From assembly GCA_022605955.1 (NCBI GenBank), contig JAKCOZ010000020.1, forward strand, positions 1,601,001 to 1,665,000: 64,000 nucleotides of DNA, given 5' to 3'. Both the position numbers and the translations under genes were made by a program. Positions 1 to 12,250 of the stretch are shown here, one piece after another (within the stretch, counting starts at the first letter, position 1; each line of letters starts with the position of its first letter). Origin of the DNA: Rallus limicola. Lineage: Eukaryota > Chordata > Aves > Gruiformes > Rallidae. A model generated the notes under the pieces. The model searched no databases, was not told the origin of the DNA, and saw only the letters and a list, made by a program, of their open reading frames with translations.

Positions 1-719
1 CCCAGCTTGAGGAGGTGGTGTCACCTGGATGGACTGAGGGTGATGCAAAAAGCAATTTATAGCCTGTGCAGCTCAGAGGAGACTGTGTGTGCTGAAGGAG
101 GAAGCGACAGCAAACCAGAAAGATTATTCCTTCCAGTATGGGGTTATTAGCAGGCATAGGGATGATGAGTTTTAGGTTTGAAGATCAATTTGGAATCATC
201 TTTGTGCACCTGAGAAAGACCCCAGGCAATGGGGTAATGCTGGGCAGCAGGACCTTGGAGGGGCTGGGAAACAATCCATCCCTTCCCTTCCTTCTCAAAG
301 CATTTACTCTGAGGAACTACAAACTTATTTCAAACAAACAGACAGAACAAGACAGTAGAAAAGTCAGAAAAAAAAAAAGGGGGGGTGGGGAAGAGGGGAA
401 GGAAGGGTTATTTTCTCCATTTCCATCCCCTTCCAGCCTTGGTGCTCTCTGGGTACCACTTGCTATTAACTGTGCTACTGAGTTGTTATTAAACTTTGGG
501 GGTTTTCTAAACACCAGCCAGAATCACAGCAATTCTCTGAGAGCTGTGCACACACACGATTGTGCTTTATGGCTGAGGTGCTTTTACACATGAACATGTC
601 AGAGGAGACCACGCAGACACATCCCCCTTGCTCTGGCACGAACGTTCTACTCAGAACCACTCGGTGTTACTGACAAAGAGGAGAATGAAGATGGAGCTGG
701 GAGTACAAACCCAAAGCTT

Positions 720-721
<2 letters not shown>

Positions 722-762
<41 letters not shown>
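722..762. repeat. (CA)n microsatellite
   Basis: About 20 uninterrupted CA units. Confidence 0.99.
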
Positions 763-766
<4 letters not shown>

Positions 767-2330
767 GCACTGAAGGCAATTGAGTGATGATTCCAGGCCG
801 TTAGATCACACAGTGTCCCCACACCACCTCTGAAAGGCAGGAGGCAGCACCCTTCCCATCACCTCACAGCGCCTGTGGCACCGTAAAGCACCCTGAAGCC
901 AGGCTTTACCCATGTGCTGGGAGGAGAAGGGTGGAAACACAAACACCTTCCCACACGTCCTGCTCCCAAACAGCCCAAGTCCTAACTTAGAGCTCACTTC
1001 TTCTGACGGATGGGAATTACATATTCAATGTATGAGCTCCACAGGACAGCAGATCCTGTGAGACAAAGAACTGACAGGCCTGGCTTTGGCTCTGATTGCT
1101 CTTCAGGACAGATGCTCTGCATAGAAACCTCCTCTCCTGTAAGAGACCGCTCACCTTACCACCTACCCATCAATGACTCACCAGACCTGCGCTAGGTTCT
1201 GTGATCCATTCTCTGTCTTTACCCATCCCTCCCTCCCTCGGAAGAAGAAATCAAAGCTGCAAGGTGTGCAACATGTGCACCTAGGCCAGATCCAGCCACT
1301 CCCTCAATAAACAGAACACTCATAATATGTAAAAAGACACATTTTGAAGGAAAAGTCAATAAAAAGGGGGGGTCTGGTGTCTTCTTAGTGCTCAAGATAA
1401 ATCCGAATTAGGAATTTTATCTATAATCACTGAAAAATCTCACCAATCAAATAAATGCTACTCTGGAACCAGTATTGAAACGCTGCAATTCTCCATGCTT
1501 TGATCTTGAACTTGGCAATTCTTACAATAGTAGCCAGAAAAAAAAAAAAAAAATCAACTTAATTTTTATATGGAATAAACCAGCCAAGTTAGATCCTGAT
1601 TTGCCTCCAGCTCTTCTGAAATGAGACATTATGATTATGCCTCTCAGTGCTCCCTTGGAATTAAGCTGGGTCTGGCAATAGTCCAGGGCTGATTACTCCT
1701 GCAATTTCCCATTCCTGAAAGTGATGCACACACAGTATTGGTCCTACAAGTGCAAAAATTATCCGTAACTAAGAATGAGTGCATGCCTTTATGTGAAAAA
1801 CCCTTTCGCACCGATGTGAGATACAGACCTGGCATCTGAGGAACACCAGGGAAAGAGATCTCATGAGTCAGACTCTGCACAGACAGTCTCAAAAATATCT
1901 TTGTTTGCAAGAGACGGAGCCAGCAGCCAGCCAGAATGACACCCCACAGCTTGAAGTGCAAAAATTCAAAGTTAAAATCTGCTGGCATGAAATGAGTCTG
2001 AAGAGGTAATTGCAGAGTGGAGCGAAGCTTTGAACCATCCACCTTGGTAATACAAAGCTCAGAGAGAAAAATACCTGCCAATTTCTTGAAGACTTTTTTT
2101 TTTTCCCCCTCCTTCTCTTTTTGTCCTCTCGTTATTTAAGGAAGAGGAGTCAGCACCCTGGTGACACTGCCTGCAGCTACAGTGCCCCTGACACTGGAGA
2201 GAGAGGCTGGGCTGAGGCAGTGCTTACCCATGCAGAAAGCATCCCTGCTGTCTGTACTGCACGGGAAAAGCGGGTGATACACCTTGTCCCACTACAGTTC
2301 CATTCTGCTGTCCCACAGCTGGCTCTGCTC

Positions 2331-2389
2331 TGAGCAGGATGCTGGGCTAGCTGACTCCAAAGGTTCCTCAAACCCAAACGATTCTACAA
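2331..2389 (+). mobile_element. CR1 LINE 3'-end fragment
   Basis: tgagcagga, gggctagctgactcc and cccaaacgattcta follow the order of the CR1 3' end, ending near the ATTCTATG-type tail. Strongly 5'-truncated and old. Confidence 0.55.
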
Positions 2390-5300
2390 TTACCCTAATG
2401 AGCTGAGGGATTATTACTAAAAGGTAAACTTTACATTTTGGGCCACGAGCAGAATTATCAAGGAGATAACACCATATGAAACCAACTGACCAACAAAACC
2501 CACCGCGGGGACGGGATCTTAGGAACTCACGATCTCACAGCCCATATACATTTTCCTTGGTGGCTCTCCAAACACCAAAGCAAGCAGAAAACCTGCCTCA
2601 GTGGACTCAGCACCCCAGGATTGCCATAGGTACTTACTATCCGGCGAATTAGTGCTGCCCACAAAGAGTAAGTCATGGTTCAAGAGCTCTAGTGAACTCC
2701 CAGCAGCCAGGTGAGAAGATTCACCAACTCAGTCCTTAATGAGCCGGTGAAAGGAGCGATGTGCCTGGGAGAAGGCAGCATCTCCTGCCTCTCCCCCCAC
2801 CCCTCCGTGCTGCAGTGACAGATAAACAGTTCCAGGAATTGGACATTTCTTTCTGACCTCACTGATGAGGAAAGTTAAGAGGCCTCCAGCATGGGCTCCA
2901 CCCACAGGCATCGATACAGGCGGGTGCCTTGCCCAGCCCCGTCAAACACCCCGTGCAGCACGATAAGTCCTTCAAGCCAAGGAAGAGCTCAGCAAACACT
3001 GGAGACCAAGTCTAAGAGCAGTGATGAAAGCAGTGACTTCATACCCTCATGGTCGTTACATTATCACACAGGCCACTGCTACCTGTGAGTGAGGAATCTC
3101 TCAGGGTCTGCCCAGAGGAAGGTGCCGCCGGCCCCAGCGCCCTCCTGGATGGGGCTGAAGAGGACAGGGAGGGTTAATGTTGGGGGGCTGCTGCAGGGCT
3201 GGGTGAGCCCACGCACAGAGAGACACCAGTGTGCCCTGACCACCTCAGCCAGGGTCCGACAGTGTCCCAACGGCCTCGCACCCCGGATCACAGCACCGTT
3301 ACAGCCTCAGGATCCGCTCTGCTCAGAGGGGCTTTAGATCGTAAATGCTTCGTTTTCCATGAGCGGCAGAGTACGTACCGAGTCCCACGGTATGAAACAT
3401 CCTCGCAAACGGTACCAGACACCACATCCTCACTGTTGCTATGCAACCCAGGCCTGCCTCAGCCATATGTGTTTTCTCTGCCTCTTCCACCGGGATATGA
3501 TAAGCATCAGCCAATTATATCCCCAACGTTAAGAGCTGACAACGTTTACCTTACGAAACACGGGCTGGTTTTAGAGGTCACTGGTTTAACTCTCCATCTT
3601 TCCACAGCTTGATGCAGGGCCCAATTCCCAAGCCCTTCCCCTGGAAAGGCACAACAACTGCAGAAAAGCAGATCTCCCTCTGCAGAAACAAGGGCAAGAG
3701 CCTGCAGAGATAAAGGGAAGGGTTATTGCCCCTTCCAGCTTCTAACTTGAAGGAGCAAATGCTGAGATTAAGTTTGGGCCAGCTGGTACCCTACTGGAAC
3801 TGGACAGAGAGGGCAGAGAACATCCCACACTGCTCTGACCTGTGGGCACTGTTAGCTCAGAGCTCTCCTGTAAAGCTTTATGCTACACCCACAGCAGATC
3901 TGATCGCTAGTCCAGGCTGATAGGAAACCCAGCCTGAACCATTGAAGGAAAACCCTGCTTCAGCACTGCATCTGAATTGCATTGAAGCAAAACAAAATCA
4001 GCTGTATTTAACACATATCCCTCTGAAACACACACCCTATGCTACAGCAGAAATGTTTTCACCTTAATCCATCAGAGGGCCCAAAGCACCCAGACACTAC
4101 AGATGAGAGAGCACATGGGGCAGTGAGCTCAGGGGCATCCTCCCATCCACGCCAGCACAAAACCTCCCCTGTGAACAGTCAACAGAGCCAGAGGAAACCA
4201 CTGCCAGGGAGTTCAATCATTTACTCGAATTCAAACAGCCTGTTCCCAGCAACACCTCTGCAGCCTAAACCTGACCTCCCAGGAGCCTGAATGCTATCGC
4301 AGCACCCAAACCCTGGCATTTTCCACACCTTTTGAGCATACAAAATTACTTCCCCTGCTTGCCAGTCTCTCTAGTTAATTGCTTCTCTGCTGTTAATGGA
4401 GCTTTCTCTCCTAACCCTCAGCTATGCCGTGCCTCCCAGGAGCCAGATCCAGTTGAGACGCTCATGATTTAAAAGGCAGCAGCACCAATTCAGACCCAAA
4501 GTCTGTCCAGAGCCGCCTCCGGTTTCAACAGAGAACATGGCCCAATTAATCCAGCTTTAGTTCGTTTTGTCAGGAAGCTGGTTGGCATCATGCAATGAAA
4601 TCGACTCTCAGCACAGTTCAGCTCCTCGCTCCATTCAGGATTTCATAGGCACCGTGCAATCTGTCATGGTTTATACCCTGAAAATAGAGCTGCTCTGAAT
4701 CGCTCCCACCTCTCACCACGCAGGCATCATGTGGTTTCAGCGCAAGGCTCGAGATAGAGCAAGAGGTTGACTTGATGTGTAAAAAAGCAGACAAGAACCA
4801 CATTCTAAATATACCCCTTGCTGGGGCTGAGCGAGGCGCTGCCTTGGAGGGTGAGAAAGCCTGAACCCAAGTACAAGGGTTGGGAGCACCTTCAAATTCT
4901 CTCCTGAATCAACACATTACATTTTCTTCTCAGCCTTAACAAAATTAATTGCCCAGGCACCAACAACAATGGGATGGGAGGCAGAGGCAGGTTGGGCTGC
5001 CGGCCCAAGGACTCCGAGCGGAACTGGCGCAGCTCGGCAGCGCTGATGTGAGTGGGCCCTGAGAGTCGAACAGGATCCCTCCTCGTCTTCAACACAAGCC
5101 ACAACAAGCCAATTTTATCCCCTTGTGCTGGGAAGTGAATCTATTTGCTTTTTTTGAAGAGCTCCACGCTTGACATCAACACCTCCTACCAGAGACGCCG
5201 CATTTCACAGCTCTCCTGCGCAGTTAACGTTCTTCCACATGAGACACAAGCGAAACTTCAAACAAACACTGCTGGGGAAAAAAGGGCTCTTCAGTTTCAA

Positions 5301-8300
5301 GTCTAGACTTCGAGATGGACAGGGAGTGCTAGGCTTGCGTGGCGACACGTGAATAACACACAGGCAGACAGGGAGATTGCACAGCGCCCGTGGAAACAAA
5401 ACCCTCCAATGGCTTCAGTATTTTAGGTAAGAGCAGTCAAAATACCTCCCCCCTTTGCCCCCCCAAAATGCACCACCACAGCATTTCCTGGAACTGTCCG
5501 GACCGAAAATGTCAATAACAAAGGGGCTGCCAGTGTGGAGCTGTGTTCAGCCAGGGGTTTGTTTAAAGTGAGTTATTCCCCTCTGAAGGCTCACAGCTAC
5601 CACTTAGAGTGCTCTTAAAAACAGAGGTGAGTGAGCACAAAATGACCAACTCTAAATACGTATTTATGTTCTTTTCTTATGCTCTAACAACATGGTTAAA
5701 AACCCCAACTCCTTGCAGCCACAGCCTAAGTAAAATCAGAGAGTGAAGTTGTCCAAATGATTACTCCTGTCAAAATAACAAGGGAGCAACAAAGGCAGCC
5801 TGCTAAACACCCATCGCTACAGTTTTATGGCCCCGATTTATGCTGCCAGCGACGTTCATGGCCTGTTAAACCACAGAAAAGTTATTAAGAATGAAAAAGC
5901 ATGAACTCTTCCAGCATTGGCCCTTGGATCTCCATTAATTAAACTGAACAGCTTTACTCCTCCCACCCCCCTTGCCCCAAAACAAGGACAAACAACTCCT
6001 TTTTAAAAGGCTGCTTTCTGCAAACACGCTTCACGCTACCGCCACAGCTCGCTGGAAATTTAAAGATAAAATCCCATTCACTGAGGGTACAAAGGAAGGA
6101 AAGTTTCTGAGAGCAGTTCTTTGTGCTTTCGGTGAGTGTTAGGGCAAAACAGTTCAGCAACTATTTGCTGTTGGGGTCTGTATCCAAAGAGCCAAGCACA
6201 GAATCCAACCACCAGCTTGTTATTACCTTCCTGTTATGAGTGGGTTGTTGCAGGACGTTCACCATAAGGGACAAACATTGTCAGACAGACCTGGGGTAAA
6301 ATCAGAAGAGACTGCCCAGATCAACACTCTTAGATGCAATCCCAGGTGATGGGGAGGGGAAGGGCACATGTGTAACTCAAGCCAGATTCCACCAATGCTC
6401 CTCGGTCCCTCGCCTTTGGAGAGGGCTCCTGCTTCGAAAGACACCAGCCCTTCCAAGGTACAGACTGCCTGCACAAGCCTGTACTCAGACAGAAACTTCT
6501 GTGAAGATTTAAAAACACAAGGTGGAATTTCAGCCTCTCACAGAGGATGGTAGCACAAGGGCTGTGGGATGCAATGGAACCCCTCGGAAGGACCAAGCAT
6601 CCTCCCGGCACACCTGGGACGTGTTTCCTTCTTTACTTTGGAGCTATACTCAAAGGGAATCCCAACTGAGATTGGGATTGAGAGCAAGCTGGAATGAAAA
6701 GACCATTTTCCTCAACCAACAGGCACAGCAGAAGGTAAAACACACAATGGAACACAAGTTGGTGAGATTTCAGCATGTGTGATAGGGACTGAGGCAAACC
6801 CCACACTAACCCAGCATGAGTCATTTCCCTTCTATTCCCACAGGCTCTGAAACACCTCAGAGGTTTCCCAGAGCCTGTCTGTCTGTGGTCATGGTCAGGA
6901 GGTAGTTAAAACTTAGGAAGAAGCCAATCGCCATGCTTTTTTAGTGGGGTAAGGGGATATAAGGAGTGGAGGGTGCAAAACGACTACCCTGGTTGTATTG
7001 TACGGTGACACCGTAACGGCGTGGGCAGTGAAACCAGATACCATAACAGAACATGACTGACACCACCATGACTACAACAGGCAATGCCAAGTGTTAAGTA
7101 TCCCTGCTCCTCCTGCAACAAAGGCACCGAGCTGATGACATGAGCTGAAAAACAGGGGGAAAGAAGCCTCAATAAAAATGCCTGGGAGAAAAATCAACTT
7201 CTATTCAAAGGGTTTCATTTAAAGTACAAACTGCTGGGAGCTCAGCTGCAGATTCCCAGATCTGATATTAACAAGCCTGAATATTGATGCAGCTAAAATC
7301 GGTCCTGTGCCATCGCATGCGGACGGCATTCAGCACAGGGACTGGCAGCAGAAGGGTCCCGCTGGTCCTGGGTGCAGCACCAGCAGGTTTCTTCAGCCCA
7401 TGGTGACACCTTTTTTCCTTGATTTGAAGTATGAGAACACTTTATTACATCTATTTGTGGAAAACACAGTCTCAGGCCAATTAAATTCAGCTTCAGTGGA
7501 AACAAAAAGGACAGATGAGGAACAGTGAGGACACGGGGACACGACTGGGCTGCCATATAGCAAGAGAGGAAGGAAAAGCTCGCTGGGAAACAGCTACTGA
7601 TGAGAAAACCAGCGCTCAGGGGCTTGTGCTGGGGATGTGGGCAGGCCAAGTGATGGGGTGTTGCACTTAATGAAGAAAACTATATGCAAAAAGATTAATT
7701 AAAAAAAACCAACCCAAATCTTTTGTTCCCAGCAGCCTGCTGTCGAATACACCGGAGAAGCTATTTGAAATAAAAGTTGTTCCTGCACTCCCGTTAGTGA
7801 TTTGCAGATTTGCATATGTATAAATCCTGAGTGATCAGTGTTGGTTTGAGAGCAGAAGATGAATTTTTTTTAGCTCATTTTATCCCTTGATTGCCCTAGC
7901 TGTTAAGGTTCTTAAAAAGATGGCTGTGCTTTCCCTAGCATCAGTGTGCCCTGCGTTAGGTGTTTATGGAGCTAGGTTTAACATACAGGCACGTGGATTT
8001 AAATTTAAAAAACCCACAGCGAAGTGGAGGTTAGAATAAATTTTATAAAGCACAAATTAAACTCACAGAGTCCTGTGTCTAAAGCCTAGTTTCCTGGTAA
8101 AAGCTAGAGGACTGCCTTTTACACAGGGTGTATCCTCCAAGTAGAACCTCCTCTGGGCAGCTCCAGAGGCAGAGCAGAGCCAGGCAGAGCCCCAGTGCCA
8201 GACACGGCACAGGACAGCGTGATGGGACAGAGAAAACCAAAGAGGATCCATAACCCTCGAGGGGGTAAGGAGAAGTGCCTGAAAAGAGGATGATTTCCTC

Positions 8301-10707
8301 TCCCTCACAGCCCCATTCCTACTTTTACGACCTCCCACAAAGAAATAACCAGTTACGTCAAATCCTCTCGCTCCAACCCTCCAGCTCCTCTGCAGAGGAT
8401 ACAAATCTCTCCTGCAGCCCAGGAACCAGCGCAATATCCACGAGCCCTTTCCCTGCCCCATCACTTGCAGCAGCTACCAGCCAGACCTGCTGGCTTCCCC
8501 ACATTTAGTAAGATTGGGACCCCACCTAGGTCAGAGGGGTGGGAGAGGCCCCGGGTTTCCCCTCAGCTCCAGCAGACAGCCTGGACAGCAACACCCCTTT
8601 GCCTTCACGGAGGCTGCAAACATCAGAGGGCACCTGGAGTACAGAACTAAACAGAAAACAAGGCGATTTCTGAGCCCCAGCATTTTCTAAAAGTCACAGA
8701 TACCCGAATAAATGGATGACTACTTTAAATACAATACTCTTAATTCCTCTCGAAGACATCTGAAGCAGCGACAGGAGATCTGTACAGACTGTAACCTATT
8801 CTTCCCCTTGGCCCAAAGTCAGAAGAGGGGACAGACAGACAGTTGCATCCACACTGCAGAATGCGCTCCCACATCTCCACTATTTTCAACCTCAGCAGCA
8901 AGTTGACTCACACTATCTTGAACTGGGCTGTTTGACTGGGGGTTTGACAGGTGCCTCTGGCTCTCACCACACCAAGGTGTTTGTAGGTACAAGGACTGAG
9001 TAGAGCCAGGACCCTGCTCCAGCCAGATAAATCAGTTCCTCACAGTCCGTTTTCACGAGCTGTTCTGGGGAAGATGCAATAGCACAAACAGACTTCCACA
9101 GGTGCCAAGGTGTTAAGCTGGAGCACAAGTTTACCCAAACTCATGCACAAAGCCAAGCACATGAAAAATTAGTGCTGAAACAGAGGAGCAGCGGCTCCGG
9201 TGCCATCACCAGGGAATTAACTGGAAAGGCCACCCTGTGTCCCACCCCACATCCCCTGCTCCATGAGCAGCGTGACATAGGGGAAGCGGTACAGTTGCCC
9301 TCTGCAGGTTCCACATTTCCATTTTCCAGCCTTCACTTCTTTCAAACGAGTTTTTTAATTGAGATGACTCTAATAAATCTAAAGCATCAGCTCCAAGGAA
9401 CCAGCGGAACTCCACTGCGCCAGCACCATAACAGTGGTTACCAAATATTTTCCTCTTCATTCTTTCGTGCTCACTCGTCAATATTTTCCTTTCCAAGCAG
9501 GAGGTGAATGGCAAGCCAGGGCAGAACCGCTCCAGCCGTACCTGATATCATGGCAGGAACACCACGCCTGCCCAAGGAATGCAACTTCCCTTCGACCCAG
9601 GAGCGAACCTCCGTGAGGCCACATCAGAACCTCACATGTTTACACTTTACAGTGAATAACTGCTTTGTTTTACAAGAAACAAACCAGCACCAAACCCAAA
9701 CCCAAGGCTTTTTAGCCATGTCAGAACCATATCATCCCCTCCCCGGGGCCCAGCAGTGGTCCCAATCCCACCTGAGCCGCTTCAAGCGTCAATCTTAAAT
9801 TACCAGTTTCAGGTACAAAGCAAATCACCAGTTTAGGCTCCTTTCCATTAAATTAAACAGAAGAAATTGGGTTAATCTACCTCTCAACATGCTGTAACAT
9901 AAACCACTGCTGCCCTGCAGCGTTTGCTGGAATGGGACACTGGGGGTGTTGAATTTTGCCAGCACAGAGCACGGCAGAGCCCAGCCTACCGAGAAGAGCC
10001 TGCACCCCCTTCCACCTAGCCAGGGCTTCCAGCTATGCCACCGGCACCTCTCCACCACTCTGTGTGTCACTGCATCCAGAGCATCCAAAACCAGGAGTGG
10101 TACTGAACAGAAGCAGGACAGGGTCTGCGTGGCACCTGCTGTGGGGAGCTGGGGGCTCTTCCCCACCACCCTGCTCCCATGGAGCTACACCTGCCCCACC
10201 GCAGCCCTCACACTGGTCCTGCGACTTCTGTTCCATGGGAAACACGATTACACAGAGGAAAAGCACCTCTTGTTCAGTAACAGCACTGAGCTCTTTTCAG
10301 ACCTTGTACCAAAAACCCACCCGCACCGATGTACCGAGTCACACTGCCCCGTGGTGCTCAAACTGACTGAGGTGGTTTCAGACTAACCTTCTGTTTCTAA
10401 TTTCAGACAACTATTTGCCCTACCTTACTATATTTTTAAATAGAAACACATCTCAGCACCACTTTTCCCCATTCCCAAAGCCCTACTAACTGTTCCCTGG
10501 CTAACGGAAACATCCGCCTGCGCTGCAGAAGGGAACCAGCCGGGAGCAGGCAGACACACGCAGCTACCTGGAAGTGTTTGGGGGCTATTTTTAAAATCCA
10601 AAAGCAGACTCAATGTAGGTTTTGTTGCTAGATAAACACTGCAATAAGCTCAAGCCTTTGGCACTGCATTATCTACCTCGAGGGGCTCAAAAAGGTGCAT
10701 AGCTTAC

Positions 10708-11028
10708 AAGCTCGGGTGGCTCTGAACTGGTCTGCCTCTTCCTCAAAGAGGAAAACCTCTGCTGACTCCGCACGGAAAACCTTCGGAAGGACTCTCTGCT
10801 CCGGGATGCAAAGTGCCTGAAGGAGGAGGTTCTCTTGAAGGGAGTCCTGCTTCCACCTTCCCCGCTACTCCGTTCGTGAGCCACCGCAGTAGTGACTAAA
10901 TTTAGTGCTTCCTGCAAGGATCTCCGCACTGTACCCATCCACTGGGTCATGTGAGTTTGTGCCACCGTCAGTTTGTCTCCGAGGTAATCCATTCTTCCAG
11001 CAGAGAAATCAATATTCAGTAGCAATTA
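10708..11028 (-). CDS. Candidate alternative first coding exon, MDYLGDKL type (95 residues)
   Basis: Minus-strand ORF from ATG 10992 (strong context gaagaATGG) to donor gtaagc at 10707, ending ...SSEPPEL in phase 0. An in-frame TAA at 11028-11026, exactly at a tattttacag acceptor, means it cannot be an internal coding exon. It is therefore a starting exon with 36 nt of 5'UTR, preceded by at least one non-coding exon. The protein begins with an amphipathic stretch (MDYLGDKLTVAQTHM, then VRRSLQEALNLVTTA) and continues into a strongly basic Arg/Ser/Phe region (FKRTSSFRHFASRSRESF, then QQRFSSLRKR). The RRxSxRxF spacing offers many basophilic-kinase-like sites. Position, strand and phase fit a second short form of KIAA1671. 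It could instead be the first exon of an unrelated gene; I do not recognise it firmly. Confidence 0.6.
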
Positions 11029-11599
11029 CTGTAAAATATATTCTCCTTAACAACCCTGATTTTCTTTTGTAAAAAAAAAAAAAAACAACCCCCAAACCCC
11101 AACGTTTCCCCTTAGAAAATCTTCTCGGCTTCGGTGAACAGCACTAGGCTACAGCCGTCAGCATGTGTCTATATTTAAATAGCAAGAGACACTGTGAGGT
11201 TGGAGATCGGTATTTGGAAGTAGGAAAAAAATAAAAGGCTTTTCCTACTTACAATCAGATTTCCAGAGTTCCATCAAACCATGTTTAATTCAGCCATGTT
11301 AGAGAGAGAGAAATCAAGGCTTAAATCCTGACCTGACATGCTCGCTTGAAATGAGTCTGTTTGCAAGCACAGGATTTGTCTCTCACTGTCTCGTTTCAGA
11401 GACAGAAAATAAACTCCCTCCTGAAGCCAAGTTTTTGCTTTGCTGTAAATATCAGAAAGATAAACCCCCCCGTATTCTCCTGGCTTGGCAGCTTCCCAGG
11501 TAACAGTATGTGAAACAAACTTCTGATGCTTCCATACAATCCATTTAGCAGCAAAACAACCAGATCTTCCAAGCAATAAATCCAAAAAAAACTCTGCAG

Positions 11600-12250
11600 G
11601 AAGGTGTCAGCGTCGGCAGAAGCCCCTTCTCACCAGCCTTCCCATCTTCAGAGCCAGGCTGCGAGATTTTTCACTTCCAGAAATGCAGCTCGCCAGCTCC
11701 CGAGGCACTGTGAAGCTGAAGGGGAACCGTGTCACGCTGCTGCCTTCAAGACCGGACTCGCCGGCTGCTCAGAGCCTGCCAAAAGATCTTCTCTGAATGA
11801 CATCAGCTCCTCTGCTTCCAAGGGGGCTTCGTAAGAGGGGAACGTGGCCGGGAATGGTACAGCGCTGTACCGGCAGCCAGCACAGAAGACTTTCCCCACG
11901 CCTATTAAAGCCGCCGCACACGCCAGCTCCTCTCTCCTCAGACAACCTGGGGACGCGCTCTGAAGATGCTGCTGGACATCACGAGCCCGTCTCGGTCCCA
12001 CAAGCCAGGCGTGCCATGCTCCGAACGCTCCCTGGACCAGGTTCCACGCAGGGGAGAGCTGCCGCTGCCTCTGGGATCCTGTTCCTCTCCGTCCCTGCCT
12101 CGCCTCTCCTCCGGAGGGGAAACAATGAGCTAGGTGAAACCGCCGCAGAGGTCTGCCTAAGGAAGGATCTGGGCTGGGCTTTATTATAGTACAGGCAGGG
12201 TTACCATGGCGACCGAGGGAACAGCATCTGCTTGCTGCCTAAGCAGGCAG
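11600..12250. promoter_or_regulatory. CpG-rich, promoter-like stretch upstream of the MDYLGDKL exon
   Basis: CG dinucleotides are dense from about 11.6 to 12.25 kb and sparse on both sides, in an otherwise CpG-poor intron. On the minus strand a good donor (ggctg then gtgag) ends a possible non-coding exon at 11634, which would splice to the acceptor at 11029. A CACGTG E-box lies just upstream at 12294-12299. No TATA box was identified. This fits a CpG-type promoter for the exon at 10992-10708. Confidence 0.45.

Larger units (their letters stand above)
1..10707. other. No coding exon seen; probable KIAA1671 intron
   Basis: Both strands carry only short random ORFs without matching splice sites. 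The contents noted are a CA microsatellite (722-762), a poly-A run near 1540 and a CR1 tail fragment (2331-2389). Also present are an octamer-like ATTTGCAT near 7808 and AT-rich stretches near 5.6-5.9 and 7.7-8.05 kb. The shared downstream KIAA1671 exon was looked for here and not recognised. Confidence 0.5.

Noticed and set aside
722..762. Regular repeat considered as an array
   Set aside because: A plain CA microsatellite; no repeat-spacer structure, so not a CRISPR array.
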